From Membranihabitans marinus (lineage in GTDB: Bacteria > Bacteroidota > Bacteroidia > Chitinophagales > Saprospiraceae), in NCBI RefSeq assembly GCF_021729155.1, contig NZ_JAJQYA010000026.1, positions 1 to 64,000 on the forward strand: a stretch of DNA of 64,000 bases, read 5' to 3'. The translations under genes and the position numbers were made by a program. Below the pieces are notes generated by a model, which ran no database searches, was not told the DNA's origin, and worked only from the letters and a program-made list of their open reading frames with translations. Numbering within the stretch: the stretch's first letter is position 1; every line of letters begins with the position of its first letter. Below, piece after piece: positions 43,418 to 52,910 of this stretch.

Positions 43418-45508
43418 ATGGCCAACAAAATCATAACTCTTCAACGCGGAATCCTCACAACTCTTCTTTGTTTAGCCCTCAGTACAGGGATGTTGAATGC
43501 ACAAGGACCTGATCCATTTGGAGCATTGCCCAGTGAAAGACAATTAGATTGGCATGACCTCGAATTTTATATGTTTGTCCACTTCAACATCAATACCTTT
43601 ACCGATATGGAATGGGGCAGTGGTGGTGAATCGCCAGATATATTCAATCCCAGCGACCTGGATTGTATGCAATGGGCCAAAATAGCCAAAGAAGCCGGCA
43701 TGAAGGGCATCATCATTACGGCCAAGCACCACGATGGATTTTGTCTATGGCCATCAAAATACAGTGAACATACGGTGGAAAACAGTCCTTGGAAGGATGG
43801 AAAAGGCGATGTAATCCAAGAACTCAGGGAGGCCTGTGATGCTTATGGACTAAAGATGGGCATTTATTATTCGCCATGGGATAGAAATCATGCCGACTAT
43901 GGCAGTGAAAAATACATTACTTATTTTCACAACCAGCTCACCGAGTTATTGACCCAATATGGAGATATTTTCGAAGTGTGGTTCGATGGTGCCAATGGTG
44001 GAGATGGGTATTACGGAGGAGCGAATGAGACAAGAAAAGTAGACCGCAAGACCTATTACAATTTTCCCGAAATATGGAACCTTGTACGTCGTTTGCAACC
44101 CAATGCTGTCATGTTTAGCGACGGCGGGCCAGATGTCCGTTGGATTGGGAATGAGCACGGCACGGCAGGGCGGACGAATTGGTCGACATTAAATAGAGAT
44201 TTGGTTTGGCCGGGCTGGCCCTATGCAGAACAATTGCCCAGTGGACATAAACGAGGATCTCATTGGGTAGCCGGAGAAGTCGATGTATCTATTCGACCGG
44301 GATGGTATTATCACGCTTCGGAAGACCACAAGGTCCATTCTTTGCCAAGGCTCTTGGATATATATTATGAGAGTATTGGGAGAAATGCCTCTTTTTTATT
44401 GAATATTCCCGTCGATCGTAGGGGCAAAGTCCACGAAAAGGATTCGATCCAGCTCATGGCATTGTCCAATCAACTAAAAAAGGATTTTGCAAACAATTTG
44501 TTAGAGGGCAGTAATGCAACCAGCAGTACGGTCAGGCTAAATAGTCCTACATTTTCGGCAGACAAAACCATCGATGGAGATCCTCTGACTTACTGGGCCA
44601 CCGATGATTTTACCCGATCTGGTTCAATTACCTATGATTTGGGAAGTCCTCAGTACTTTAATCGATTTTTAGTACAGGAATACATCGCCTTGGGACAGCG
44701 GGTAGACTCATTCACCGTAGATATAAAACAAGGTGATCAATGGATAAACATAGCTAAAGAATCTACGATTGGTTACAAAAGAATATTGAGATTTAACGAT
44801 GTCGAAGCCAGATGGATTCGCTTGAACATTATATCCACTTTGGCGCCACCGACCATATCCAATGTAGAGATATATCGAGCCCCCAAAGTATTGAATGAGA
44901 TAACCATAACCAGAGATCAAGACGACGAAGTGAATATCGAAGCGGGAGATCGCGACCTTGAGATCTATTACACCACCGATGGCAGCCCAGTGAGTACGGC
45001 ATCTAATAAATACCATGGGCCTTTCACCTTTAGTCAGAGTGGGGAAATTCAAGCCTTGGCCGTTGATCATATTTCGATGGTAAGTAGCCCAGTAACTCGC
45101 CAGTGGTTTAGTGTAAGCAAGAAAAATTGGGCGGTCAAAGGTGAAGCCATCAAAGATTGGAAGAAGAGCATTGACGACAATGGTTTCACTACTATAAGTC
45201 TTGCCAAAGGCAGAGACCTAGTATTGGATTTAGGTCAACTACAAAAGATAAATGGATTTGAATATTTGCCCGACCAAAATAGATATGGATCAGGTATTGT
45301 ATCTAAATATCGATTTAAAGTAAGCAGAGATGGAGTAAAATGGAAAACGGTGGCTGAGGGTAGTTTTGACAATATTAAAAACAATCCGATTATGCAGACG
45401 ATTTCCTTTAAAGCCATAAAAGGAAGATATATTTCTTTTTCTCCATTGGCCACTATTGATGAAAGTGAAGTAATCAAAGTAGCCGAAATCGATGTTTTAA
45501 TCAAATAA
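43418..45508 (+). CDS. Secreted alpha-L-fucosidase (GH29) with C-terminal carbohydrate-binding region
   Basis: 696 residues from the ATG at 43418; the frame extends to a TTG at 43385 but the promoter lies too close. Signal peptide ends LNAQ. The catalytic barrel contains FVHFNINTF, GIIITAKHHDGFCLWPSK and the nucleophile Asp190 in VWFDGANGGDG, all GH29 hallmarks. The C-terminal part holds an F5/8-type-C-like domain (TIDGDPLTYWATDD), a chitobiase-like segment (IYYTTDGSPVS) and a second discoidin-like region. It would remove L-fucose from glycans outside the cytoplasm. It pairs with the GH109-like gene 172 bases downstream. Confidence 0.95.
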   Translation: MANKIITLQRGILTTLLCLALSTGMLNAQGPDPFGALPSERQLDWHDLEFYMFVHFNINTFTDMEWGSGGESPDIFNPSDLDCMQWAKIAKEAGMKGIIITAKHHDGFCLWPSKYSEHTVENSPWKDGKGDVIQELREACDAYGLKMGIYYSPWDRNHADYGSEKYITYFHNQLTELLTQYGDIFEVWFDGANGGDGYYGGANETRKVDRKTYYNFPEIWNLVRRLQPNAVMFSDGGPDVRWIGNEHGTAGRTNWSTLNRDLVWPGWPYAEQLPSGHKRGSHWVAGEVDVSIRPGWYYHASEDHKVHSLPRLLDIYYESIGRNASFLLNIPVDRRGKVHEKDSIQLMALSNQLKKDFANNLLEGSNATSSTVRLNSPTFSADKTIDGDPLTYWATDDFTRSGSITYDLGSPQYFNRFLVQEYIALGQRVDSFTVDIKQGDQWINIAKESTIGYKRILRFNDVEARWIRLNIISTLAPPTISNVEIYRAPKVLNEITITRDQDDEVNIEAGDRDLEIYYTTDGSPVSTASNKYHGPFTFSQSGEIQALAVDHISMVSSPVTRQWFSVSKKNWAVKGEAIKDWKKSIDDNGFTTISLAKGRDLVLDLGQLQKINGFEYLPDQNRYGSGIVSKYRFKVSRDGVKWKTVAEGSFDNIKNNPIMQTISFKAIKGRYISFSPLATIDESEVIKVAEIDVLIK

Positions 45509-45609
45509 ATATGTCCTCAAATGAAAAAAAGTCTTCACAAGTAATCATCTATTAAACGATAACAAAACCTTATAAATACTTTAAAATAGGGATGAAAAGG
45601 GAGTAATTC

Positions 45610-45639
45610 TTGTATTTTATAAAAAATTTTGTAATTTAC
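45610..45639 (+). promoter_or_regulatory. Promoter-like boxes for the GH109-like gene
   Basis: TTG at 45610-45612 and TAATTTAC at 45632-45639 with 19 bases between, near the Bacteroidota consensus spacing. The start codon is 42 bases further on. The gene can therefore be expressed separately from the fucosidase. Confidence 0.4.
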
Positions 45640-45680
45640 AACGGTTAGCGATTTTTTTTATTAATTCAACTTGCGACAAA

Positions 45681-47087
45681 ATGAGCAACAATAGAAGAGA
45701 CTTTATAAAAAAGTCCAGTTTGGCCGGGCTGGGCCTGACAGGAGTAAATTTACTACAAACTAAAAATACAGAAATTTCTTCTGCGCTTTACAAGCGTGGG
45801 CGCACACAACACACCAACATGTGTGGTTATGCTGCACCAAAAATTGATACGGTAAGGGTGGGAATCATTGGCTTGGGACAACGAGGTCCTGGTGCCGTAT
45901 CTCGACTGAGTAAAATACAGGGAGTAGAGATAAAAGCATTGTGCGATATTAGGCCTGAGAAAGCGGAGAGAGCCAAAGCTCGATTAAAAGGAACAAAGCA
46001 CAATCCCGACCTATATTCCGGAGGGAGTATGGAGTGGAAAAAAGTATGTGAACGTACAGATATCGACTTAATATACATTTGCACCCCATGGGACTGGCAT
46101 ACGCCAATGTGTGTATATGCCATGGAGCACGACAAGCATGCTGTGACAGAAGTACCCGCTGCTACGACTTTGGAAGAGTGCTGGCAATTGGTCGAAACCT
46201 CAGAGCGCACCAAGAAACACTGTATGATTTTGGAGAATTGTTGCTATGACTTCTTTGAAATGCTCACCCTCAACATGATCAAGAAAGGTTTTTTTGGAGA
46301 AGTATTCCATGCTGAAGGCGCCTATATACATGACCTCTTAGAGCTGAATTTCAAAAAAGATGGGTATTACGACATGTGGAGATTGGACGAAAACGCCACA
46401 AGAGACGGGAGTTTATATCCCACACATGGACTAGGCCCCATTAGTTGGGCAATGGATATCAATCGCGGTGACCAAATGGACTACCTCGTTTCAATATCCA
46501 CCAATGACTTTACCATGAGAGCCCATGCCGAGGAGTTGGCGGCCGAAGATCCATACTACAACACTTGGGCCAGTAAGAATTACCGAGGCAACATGAATAC
46601 AACAACGATTAAGACCAAGAAAGGAAAAACTTTAATGGTCCAACACGATGTGAGTTCTCCTCGACCGTATTCAAGAATTCACCTCGTTACGGGAACCAAG
46701 GGTATCGCTCGAAAATACCCCTCTCCTGCTCGGATAGCCACTGGACACGAATGGAAAACAGAAGCGGAATTCAAAGAATTAGAGAAAGAATACACCCCGG
46801 AATTGATTAGTACAGTTGGTGAAATGGCCAAAAAGATAGGAGGCCATGGCGGTATGGACTTTATCATGGACTGGAGATTAATCGATTGTTTGCGCAATGG
46901 TATTTCTCTGGATATGGATGTTTACGATGCAGCCCTTTGGAGCGCCATTGCTCCGTTGAGTGAAGCTTCACTTCGCAATAGATCTACCTCCATTGACATT
47001 CCCGATTTTACGGCGGGATCATGGAAAACCAATACACCTGTTGACATTACCCTACGAGGGGTAGGAAATACCAAGGTTATAGAATAA
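45681..47087 (+). CDS. Gfo/Idh/MocA oxidoreductase, GH109-like
   Basis: 468 residues. The N-terminus NNRRDFIKKSSLAGLGLTG has a twin-arginine-type signal, so it is exported folded with its cofactor. The Rossmann motif GIIGLGQRGPGAV (about 58-70) binds NAD. The C-terminal part (GGHGGMDFIMDWRLIDCLRNG, then DVYDAALWS) matches GH109, a family of NAD-dependent alpha-N-acetylgalactosaminidases. Next to a fucosidase, this suggests breakdown of fucosylated, GalNAc-containing glycans. A plain sugar dehydrogenase of the same fold is the alternative. A strong terminator follows. Confidence 0.88.
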   Translation: MSNNRRDFIKKSSLAGLGLTGVNLLQTKNTEISSALYKRGRTQHTNMCGYAAPKIDTVRVGIIGLGQRGPGAVSRLSKIQGVEIKALCDIRPEKAERAKARLKGTKHNPDLYSGGSMEWKKVCERTDIDLIYICTPWDWHTPMCVYAMEHDKHAVTEVPAATTLEECWQLVETSERTKKHCMILENCCYDFFEMLTLNMIKKGFFGEVFHAEGAYIHDLLELNFKKDGYYDMWRLDENATRDGSLYPTHGLGPISWAMDINRGDQMDYLVSISTNDFTMRAHAEELAAEDPYYNTWASKNYRGNMNTTTIKTKKGKTLMVQHDVSSPRPYSRIHLVTGTKGIARKYPSPARIATGHEWKTEAEFKELEKEYTPELISTVGEMAKKIGGHGGMDFIMDWRLIDCLRNGISLDMDVYDAALWSAIAPLSEASLRNRSTSIDIPDFTAGSWKTNTPVDITLRGVGNTKVIE

Positions 47088-47114
47088 AAAGTTTAATAGT
47101 ATCCATATTTAGTA

Positions 47115-47145
47115 AAGAGACCAAACCTATCCAGTTTGGTCTCTT
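47115..47145 (+). terminator. Rho-independent terminator
   Basis: Stem AAGAGACCAAAC/GTTTGGTCTCTT with loop CTATCCA, followed by a run of T on the plus strand, 28 bases past the GH109-like stop. Confidence 0.92.
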
Positions 47146-47331
47146 TTTTTTGTGTAGGATTGGGTAGAAATCGCGGTCATTGCACACGCGAGGTAATGAT
47201 GCCCACCGTATTATGACGTGATTATATGGCATTCACCGATAAATGTCCTGACATTCAAATCGGAGTGAACTAGAAATTAACTACCTCCTAATTCACAGAT
47301 ATTACAACAACCCTTTTCATTATACTCATCA

Positions 47332-49030
47332 CAAAAATCATGACAAATCCATGAACATCGCCGTTCATGGTATCATTCAATCCACATCAATCTTTGATTT
47401 AAATAGAAAAATGATGTTTGCTGACGATAGAAATGAATTCCCTCGTCCCTTCAGGACTTTTTTCTAGGAAGGCATCCTTTTCATAGGGTTTCACCCTATG
47501 CTATTAGACTACGTCCTTTCAGGACTTTCTCTTGTTATATTAGATTGGTTTGCCCAAAGCCAATGGCTAAAACCTAACGAATTACGTTGCAGTCGCGCCG
47601 GAGCACAGTGGCTCCGGTTCCCTCTGGCTTCCCCACCCACGACACAATGGTCGTGGTTCCTTCATCAAAGGTCGATTTACGACCTTTGGTACTTCGTACT
47701 ATATTCAGTCATATTAAGGACATTTGGTTGCTCTAAGGAGCAACTTTGCTCGGTCATTCAGCCAGCGGGGGACATAAGAGATACTGAGCAAAAAGTGTGA
47801 CAAATCCATAAGCATCGAAATGCTGCTCTACGCAAACATTTAATACCAATTACGTTTTATGAAAAGCCCAGAAAGGGCGAAATATGTCAGGGCAGGACGA
47901 AGTCCTGTCTAAGGATATGGTATCGAAAGAAGTCCTGAAGGGACGACATAATATTATTAAGTAAAATTTTCCAGATTTACATTCTAATCAGGTTTCGGCA
48001 TGGTGGATTAAAACCTATCGACATACGGCGCACAAACGCCATTCAAGCTTAAAAAAGTTCTGAAAGGACGTAGTCTAATAGCCGTGGGTGACCGAATGAA
48101 GCTCGAAGAGCCAAATGCCTACTAAAGGCATTTGATGAGGGAACCGAGGGATTATTCCCTCGGGTGGGTGAGGTGTATAAAGCATCAAACAATGTTAATT
48201 TGGCGGACTTTTTGCATATTCAATCGTCTGACATGAAGAGATCATATATTTTCATTTATTGTAATGATATATTAGGATAAATTGGGCAAAAAGTGTGACA
48301 AATCCATGATGACCACCGTTCATGGTATCATTCAATCCACATCAATCTTTGATTTTAATAGAAAAATGATGTTTGCTGTGGATTTACGGGGTAGCGATGC
48401 CGCAGCGCAGTGGCTCCGGTTCCTTCGCCAAATGCCGATTTACGGCATTTGGTTGTCCTTCGGACAACTATGCTCAGTCACCCCGCCAGCGGGGGACATA
48501 AGAGATACTGGGCAAAAAGTGTGACAAATCCATGAACATCACCATTCATGGTATCATTCGATTCACATCAATCTTTAATTTAGATAGAAAAATGATATTT
48601 GCTGTCGATAGGAGAGAATTACCAAGCCGGAGCCAATGGCTAAAAACCTATCGACATACGGCGCAATCACGCCGGAGTGAACGAGCAAAGTGCAAAGCAC
48701 CAGAGCCCGTAAATCGGGCTCTGGCGAGAACGACCGAATATAGTACAAAGTACCCAATCCACTTAATGTGGATTGGATGAGGGAGCCGAGGTCACTGTAC
48801 CTCGGGTGGGTTAGCCACTGCGCTGCGACGAGATTCCATGAAATTCGCTAACGAATTACGTTGCAGTCACGCCGGAGCACAGTGGCCAACCCACCCGAAA
48901 CACGGAGGTTTCGGTTCCTTCACCCAATCGACATTTAGTCGATTGGATACTTCGTATTTCGTTCAGTCATCCTCATCCGATGGACATTTAGTCCATCGGG
49001 TTGCTCTATAGAGCAACTACTTTCAGTCAC
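47332..49030. repeat. Repeat/hairpin array (locus 4), largely reverse orientation
   Basis: Begins with CAAAAATCATGACAAATCC, the reverse of the spacer end, and the linker seen at 42955-43039. It continues with the GAA-loop module (47440-47540), hairpin words, a complete reversed TIR-bounded spacer (48198-48306) and a rich hairpin run. Hairpins as stem/loop: GTGC/AAA (48690-48700), CCAGAGCCCG/TAAAT (48700-48724), GTAC/AAA (48743-48753), CCAATCCAC/TTAAT (48754-48776), CCGAGGT/CACTGT (48786-48805). Long parts are the reverse complement of the array at 21.46-21.80 kb. No gene between 47088 and 49151. Confidence 0.85.
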
Positions 49031-49151
49031 CTCAGCACAGTGGCCTCACTTCCTTCATTCATTATAAAATGTATTCGCTAATAACTATACATACACTCCA
49101 TTTTTCTGTAAAATATTACGCAGAAAAGTATAAATACTTATTTGTATTTTA

Positions 49152-49994
49152 TCACAATAGATTCAACCTGTACCTGAGATATGATTGAGCCATTAGAGAC
49201 AATTTAGTAAGATTGGATATGCGAATCCTGCCATCTAAAATTTCCGCTATTGGTGTGGCATTTATTTTATGCAACAATCGCTTGTAATACCTATAAGCTA
49301 CATAAACCCCAAACTTGGCCTCTACTGGAAGTTTTAATATCCCATATCTGTAAGCATAATCAAAATCTGCCTCGATATCGGCGATAATCTCTTCCTTATT
49401 GTGATTGGCAAAATTTTGAAAGTCGATGTTGGGAAAATAAGACCGGTCCAAGATTTCCACATCATCCTTTAAATCGCGCAAAAAGTTAACCTTTTGAAAT
49501 GCCGAACCCAATCTCATGGCCGCAGGCCTAAGCGCTTCGTATTTTTCATCCTCTCCATGCACAAATACTTTAAGACACATTAAACCCACTACATCGGCAC
49601 TGCCATAAATATATTCATGGTATTGCTCTACACTATCATAGTTTTTTACCGTCAAATCGGCACGCATGCTCTTAAAAAACGACGCCACCATATCATGACT
49701 AATACCATAGGTGCGAACCGTGTGCTGAAAGGCATTGAGGATGGGGTTTAGACTTATTCCATCTTCTAGGGATTCATAATAATCTACTTCAAACTTATTT
49801 AGTAATTTCTCTTTATCGTAGTCGTGAAATGAATCCACTATTTCATCGACAAAGCGGACAAAACCATATATATTATATATGTCTTTGCGAATACTGGGCG
49901 CCAATAATTTAACGGCAATTGAAAAGGAAGTACTGTATTGACGGGTTACTAAGACTGCACATTTCTCGGCGGTTTGATCAAAAATATTTTTCAT
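49152..49994 (-). CDS. crtB: Phytoene synthase
   Basis: 280 residues from the ATG at 49994. Both aspartate-rich Mg-diphosphate motifs are present: DEIVD near residue 50 and DLKDD near residue 174. Length is standard for squalene/phytoene synthases. It condenses two geranylgeranyl diphosphates to phytoene. The start overlaps the end of crtI by 17 bases, so the two are translationally coupled. The downstream boundary is the hairpin array at 49.0 kb. Confidence 0.95.
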   Translation of the reverse strand: MKNIFDQTAEKCAVLVTRQYSTSFSIAVKLLAPSIRKDIYNIYGFVRFVDEIVDSFHDYDKEKLLNKFEVDYYESLEDGISLNPILNAFQHTVRTYGISHDMVASFFKSMRADLTVKNYDSVEQYHEYIYGSADVVGLMCLKVFVHGEDEKYEALRPAAMRLGSAFQKVNFLRDLKDDVEILDRSYFPNIDFQNFANHNKEEIIADIEADFDYAYRYGILKLPVEAKFGVYVAYRYYKRLLHKINATPIAEILDGRIRISNLTKLSLMAQSYLRYRLNLL

Positions 49995-51459
49995 GGGCAA
50001 GTTGTTTTAAAATTTGATTGGCAGCTATTTTTCCCGATATCAAAGCAGGTGGTACACCGGGACCGGGCACGGTTAATTGCCCAGTAAAAAATAAATTTTT
50101 GACTTTTTTGCTCTTTATCTTAGGCCGCAAAAAAGCGGTTTGGGTCAAAGTATTGGCCAAGCCATAGGCATTTCCTTTATAAGAATGATAACGATCTTTA
50201 AAATCGTTCACACAGAAACTTTCAGCAAACAAGACCTGCGATCGAACCTCCTGACCAGTTAAAGTTTCTAGCCGATTCATGATTTCTTCAAAATAAAATG
50301 TCCGCATTTCTTCTGTATCTTCCAATCCGGGAGCCAGTGGAATCAGGATAGTTGCCGCCTCCTTACCACTGGGCGCAAATCCTTCATCGGTGATACTGGG
50401 AAAACTTGCATAAAACAAAGGCTTCTCTGGCCATGCCGGTTCATCGTAAATAGCATATGCATGACGATCAAAATCGGTATCGAAAAACAAGGTGTGATGA
50501 GAGACATGTTCCAGTTTTTTATCTAAACCAATATAAAACAACAAGGAAGAGGGTGCAAAAGTACGCTTATTCCAATAAGACTCACTATACTGTCGAAAAC
50601 CCACATCCAACAATGACTCTGTATGGTGGTAATCCGCTCCGCTCAATAAGATGTCGACCTCAAACACACCTTGATTTGTACTTAAAGAGGATACACTTCG
50701 ATCTGATCCTACATTTATCTTTTGGACTTCAATATTGGTTTTAAATACCACACCCAAAGAGTCGGCCAAATCGGCCATTCCTTTCACCACCTCATACATA
50801 CCACCCTTGGGATGCCAAGTACCTAATCCAAAATCTGCCCAATTCATAAAGCTGTATAAACCAGGGGTCTTACTGGGCTTGGCACCCAAGAACAATACGG
50901 GAAATTCCAAGATCTTAATCAGCTTGAGACTCACAATTTTGGCTCGCACTTCATCCTTGATCGTAGTCAGGACTTGGTTGAGCCTAGTTATCGTATCCCA
51001 ATTCACTAATTCAAAGGGGGAAATACCGGGTTGATAAACCAACGCACTGAGGGCTACATCGTAATTGCCTTGAGCTGTTTTTAAAAATGACCGCAAATGT
51101 TTTGCACTGCCAGGTTCTTCCTGCTCAAACATATCGTAAATAGCCTCCAATTGGTCAGAAACCAATAACGAATCCATTTTGTCAAAATATACTTGATAAG
51201 CAGGCGCCAATCGCTCCAAATGATAATAGTCAGAGGGCTGCTTACCAAAATCAGCAAAAAAACGTTCAAAAATATCGGGCATCCAATACCAAGTCGGCCC
51301 CATATCAAAGGTAAATCCATCCTTTTTATAGACAGATGCCCTCCCTCCAATGCCATCATTTTTCTCCAATATGGTTACTTGACAACCTTGTTGGGCTAGA
51401 TAGCATGCTGCCGCTATACTAGAAAAACCAGAACCGATAATGTGGATATTTTTTTTCAT
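49978..51459 (-). CDS. crtI: Phytoene desaturase
   Basis: 493 residues. N-terminal FAD-binding motif HIIGSGFSSIAAACYLAQQG with Glu in TILEKNDGIGGRA, and the C-terminal signature FFTGQLTVPGPGVPPALISG, both standard for CrtI. It desaturates phytoene toward lycopene at the membrane. The ATG lies inside one arm of an 18-bp perfect inverted repeat, which could control initiation. Upstream on the same strand is a CarH-like regulator. Confidence 0.96.
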   Translation of the reverse strand: MKKNIHIIGSGFSSIAAACYLAQQGCQVTILEKNDGIGGRASVYKKDGFTFDMGPTWYWMPDIFERFFADFGKQPSDYYHLERLAPAYQVYFDKMDSLLVSDQLEAIYDMFEQEEPGSAKHLRSFLKTAQGNYDVALSALVYQPGISPFELVNWDTITRLNQVLTTIKDEVRAKIVSLKLIKILEFPVLFLGAKPSKTPGLYSFMNWADFGLGTWHPKGGMYEVVKGMADLADSLGVVFKTNIEVQKINVGSDRSVSSLSTNQGVFEVDILLSGADYHHTESLLDVGFRQYSESYWNKRTFAPSSLLFYIGLDKKLEHVSHHTLFFDTDFDRHAYAIYDEPAWPEKPLFYASFPSITDEGFAPSGKEAATILIPLAPGLEDTEEMRTFYFEEIMNRLETLTGQEVRSQVLFAESFCVNDFKDRYHSYKGNAYGLANTLTQTAFLRPKIKSKKVKNLFFTGQLTVPGPGVPPALISGKIAANQILKQLAHEKYF

Positions 51460-51502
51460 TTTGTTTTACTTATTGGCAATTTAATAAAACAAAATGAAAA
51501 AA
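51451..51502 (-). promoter_or_regulatory. 18-bp perfect inverted repeat overlapping the crtI start
   Basis: TTTTTTCATTTTGTTTTA (51451-51468) and TAAAACAAAATGAAAAAA (51485-51502) are exact reverse complements, 16 bases apart. It fills the 51-base gap between the MerR stop and the crtI ATG and includes the ATG itself. In the mRNA it would fold and hide the start; as DNA it could be the operator of the adjacent regulator. Confidence 0.75.
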
Positions 51503-51510
51503 TCAAGGAT

Positions 51511-52389
51511 TTACAATATTTCTTTGGGGGAGGAATAGCAGATTGTCCTCTTAAATCCATTTTGATCCAAAGATTCGACGTGATGACATATTGCGATCAA
51601 TTGATGATGGGTATCCACTATCATTTCTTCGAATTGAAGAATGTAATTTCGAATTTGAGCTGGATTGGGAAAGAAATTAAAATAGGTAACAAATTTGAGT
51701 TGATCGGAAAGAAACAATATATCTTCCAAATTATTCATTGGAACATCTCGGCCCAAATACACCGTTGTACAGCCAGACTTAAGTAACCAGTATTGGAGAT
51801 AGAGCAGTCCTATTTCATGAATTTCATTTTCGGGCAAAAACAGTACATAAATATCTTTGGATTGGGCAGGCAAAGGCTGTTTGGCTATAGCCTGTTGTAT
51901 CTTTTGAATAATCAGATTAGATATAAAATGCTCGTGAACTGGTTTTATAGCCGTTGTCTGCCACAGCATACCTATAAATTCTAAAAAGGGAAAAAAAACC
52001 TTTTCGAAACCCTGTTCAAATGAGGATTCAGCGACAATTTTGTGGTAGAGATCATGGAACATTGATTGATCAAACTGATACATAGACAATTTGAGATCGA
52101 GAATCAACTTATCATTTTGCGCTTCAGTCAAGACCAAGGTTCTGGCCGTCTGTTCGATGACTTCCTCAGACATGGCGGCAATCTTAGATATCTTATATCC
52201 ATATTTATTGAGCAGGGCTACATTCAACAATTTATGAAGGTTATTGACATCGTAGGTTCGAATATTGCGCGATGCTTTATTGGGGCTCAACAAATTGTAG
52301 CGTTTTTCCCAAATGCGAATGGTGTGAGCCTTGATGCCAGAGATTTGCTCCAAGTCATTACTGGTAAATACCGTCTTTATCATAGACAC
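51511..52389 (-). CDS. MerR-family regulator with CarH-like B12-binding domain
   Basis: 292 residues. The N-terminal MerR helix-turn-helix reads FTSNDLEQISGIKAHTIRIWEKRY. The middle helical-bundle segment has the photoreceptor motif W-x9-EH (Trp143, Glu153-His154). The B12-binding motif E-x-H-x-x-G is seen as EIHEIG with His191 as candidate lower cobalt ligand, followed by a Rossmann-like region. These are the determinants of CarH/LitR repressors that bind adenosylcobalamin and release DNA in light. Its position before crtI and crtB fits light control of carotenoid synthesis. B12 binding remains to be shown; some family members have lost it. Confidence 0.9.
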   Translation of the reverse strand: MSMIKTVFTSNDLEQISGIKAHTIRIWEKRYNLLSPNKASRNIRTYDVNNLHKLLNVALLNKYGYKISKIAAMSEEVIEQTARTLVLTEAQNDKLILDLKLSMYQFDQSMFHDLYHKIVAESSFEQGFEKVFFPFLEFIGMLWQTTAIKPVHEHFISNLIIQKIQQAIAKQPLPAQSKDIYVLFLPENEIHEIGLLYLQYWLLKSGCTTVYLGRDVPMNNLEDILFLSDQLKFVTYFNFFPNPAQIRNYILQFEEMIVDTHHQLIAICHHVESLDQNGFKRTICYSSPKEIL

Positions 52390-52482
52390 AATTGCGAGTT
52401 TTGTTCTGTAAATATATTATTTTTTAGAACAAAATTTAAAGCCCTAATGCACGACCACCTAAATTGACATTCCCAAATTTAA
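52390..52482. promoter_or_regulatory. Upstream region of the CarH-like gene with TTTTGTTCT/AGAACAAAA arms
   Basis: TTTTGTTCT and AGAACAAAA flank an AT-rich core about 25 bases long, shortly upstream of the MerR start. The arm resembles the TTTTGTTTT arm before crtI, so both may be sites for the regulator itself. Confidence 0.45.
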
Positions 52483-52641
52483 TACGAATTACATTTTATA
52501 ATGACGGAAAAGATTTCGAGAATATTTGAAGTTTGACGAGGCTAAAAACACAGGCATAGCAGTAGCTACGGCGAGTATTTTAAACGAAGTAAAACTTCTA
52601 ATAAATCGAAAGATTACCGTTAATTATAAATGTAATTCGTA
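52483..52641. mobile_element. 159-bp MITE, copy 2
   Basis: TIRs TACGAATTACATTT... and ...AAATGTAATTCGTA, with the same central GACGAGGCTAAAAACACAGG and AGTAGCTACGGCGAGTATTT blocks as copy 1. Length is exactly 159 as in copy 1. Flanking triplets are TAA on both sides, a clean 3-bp target duplication. It sits between the CarH-like gene and the ABC transporter genes, in non-coding DNA. The rest of 52642-52910 holds only a 69-codon frame overlapping the ABC gene antisense, not supported. Confidence 0.88.
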
Positions 52642-52910
52642 TAAAATATTCAACCAAGACATACTTTAATATTTACAGAAAATAGTGATGCATTTCTCAC
52701 CAGAAAAAACCATTCAAATATTTTTATTAATCTACAACACAGCTCACAATTTATCTACTTCACTGAGATGACAAAACAGTTTTCCAATTTATTGAAAAAT
52801 CACTACTTTCATGTCAATACCCAAGGAGACTCTATGCATTTGATACAAGAACAGCAGATCCTCAATCAAATAATTGAGCTTGCATCGGCCCAAAACCTCA
52901 CTCCTGTTTT

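Noticed and set aside
47841-47870. Sequence TACCAATTACGTTTTAT as a third MITE end
   Set aside because: It resembles the MITE terminus but no matching right end or central block follows within 200 bases; at most a solo end.
47498-48780. Several 80-100-codon open frames
   Set aside because: Same reason: they follow the repeat words (CSHAGA-, DGHLVHRVAL-like) and are not conserved as proteins.
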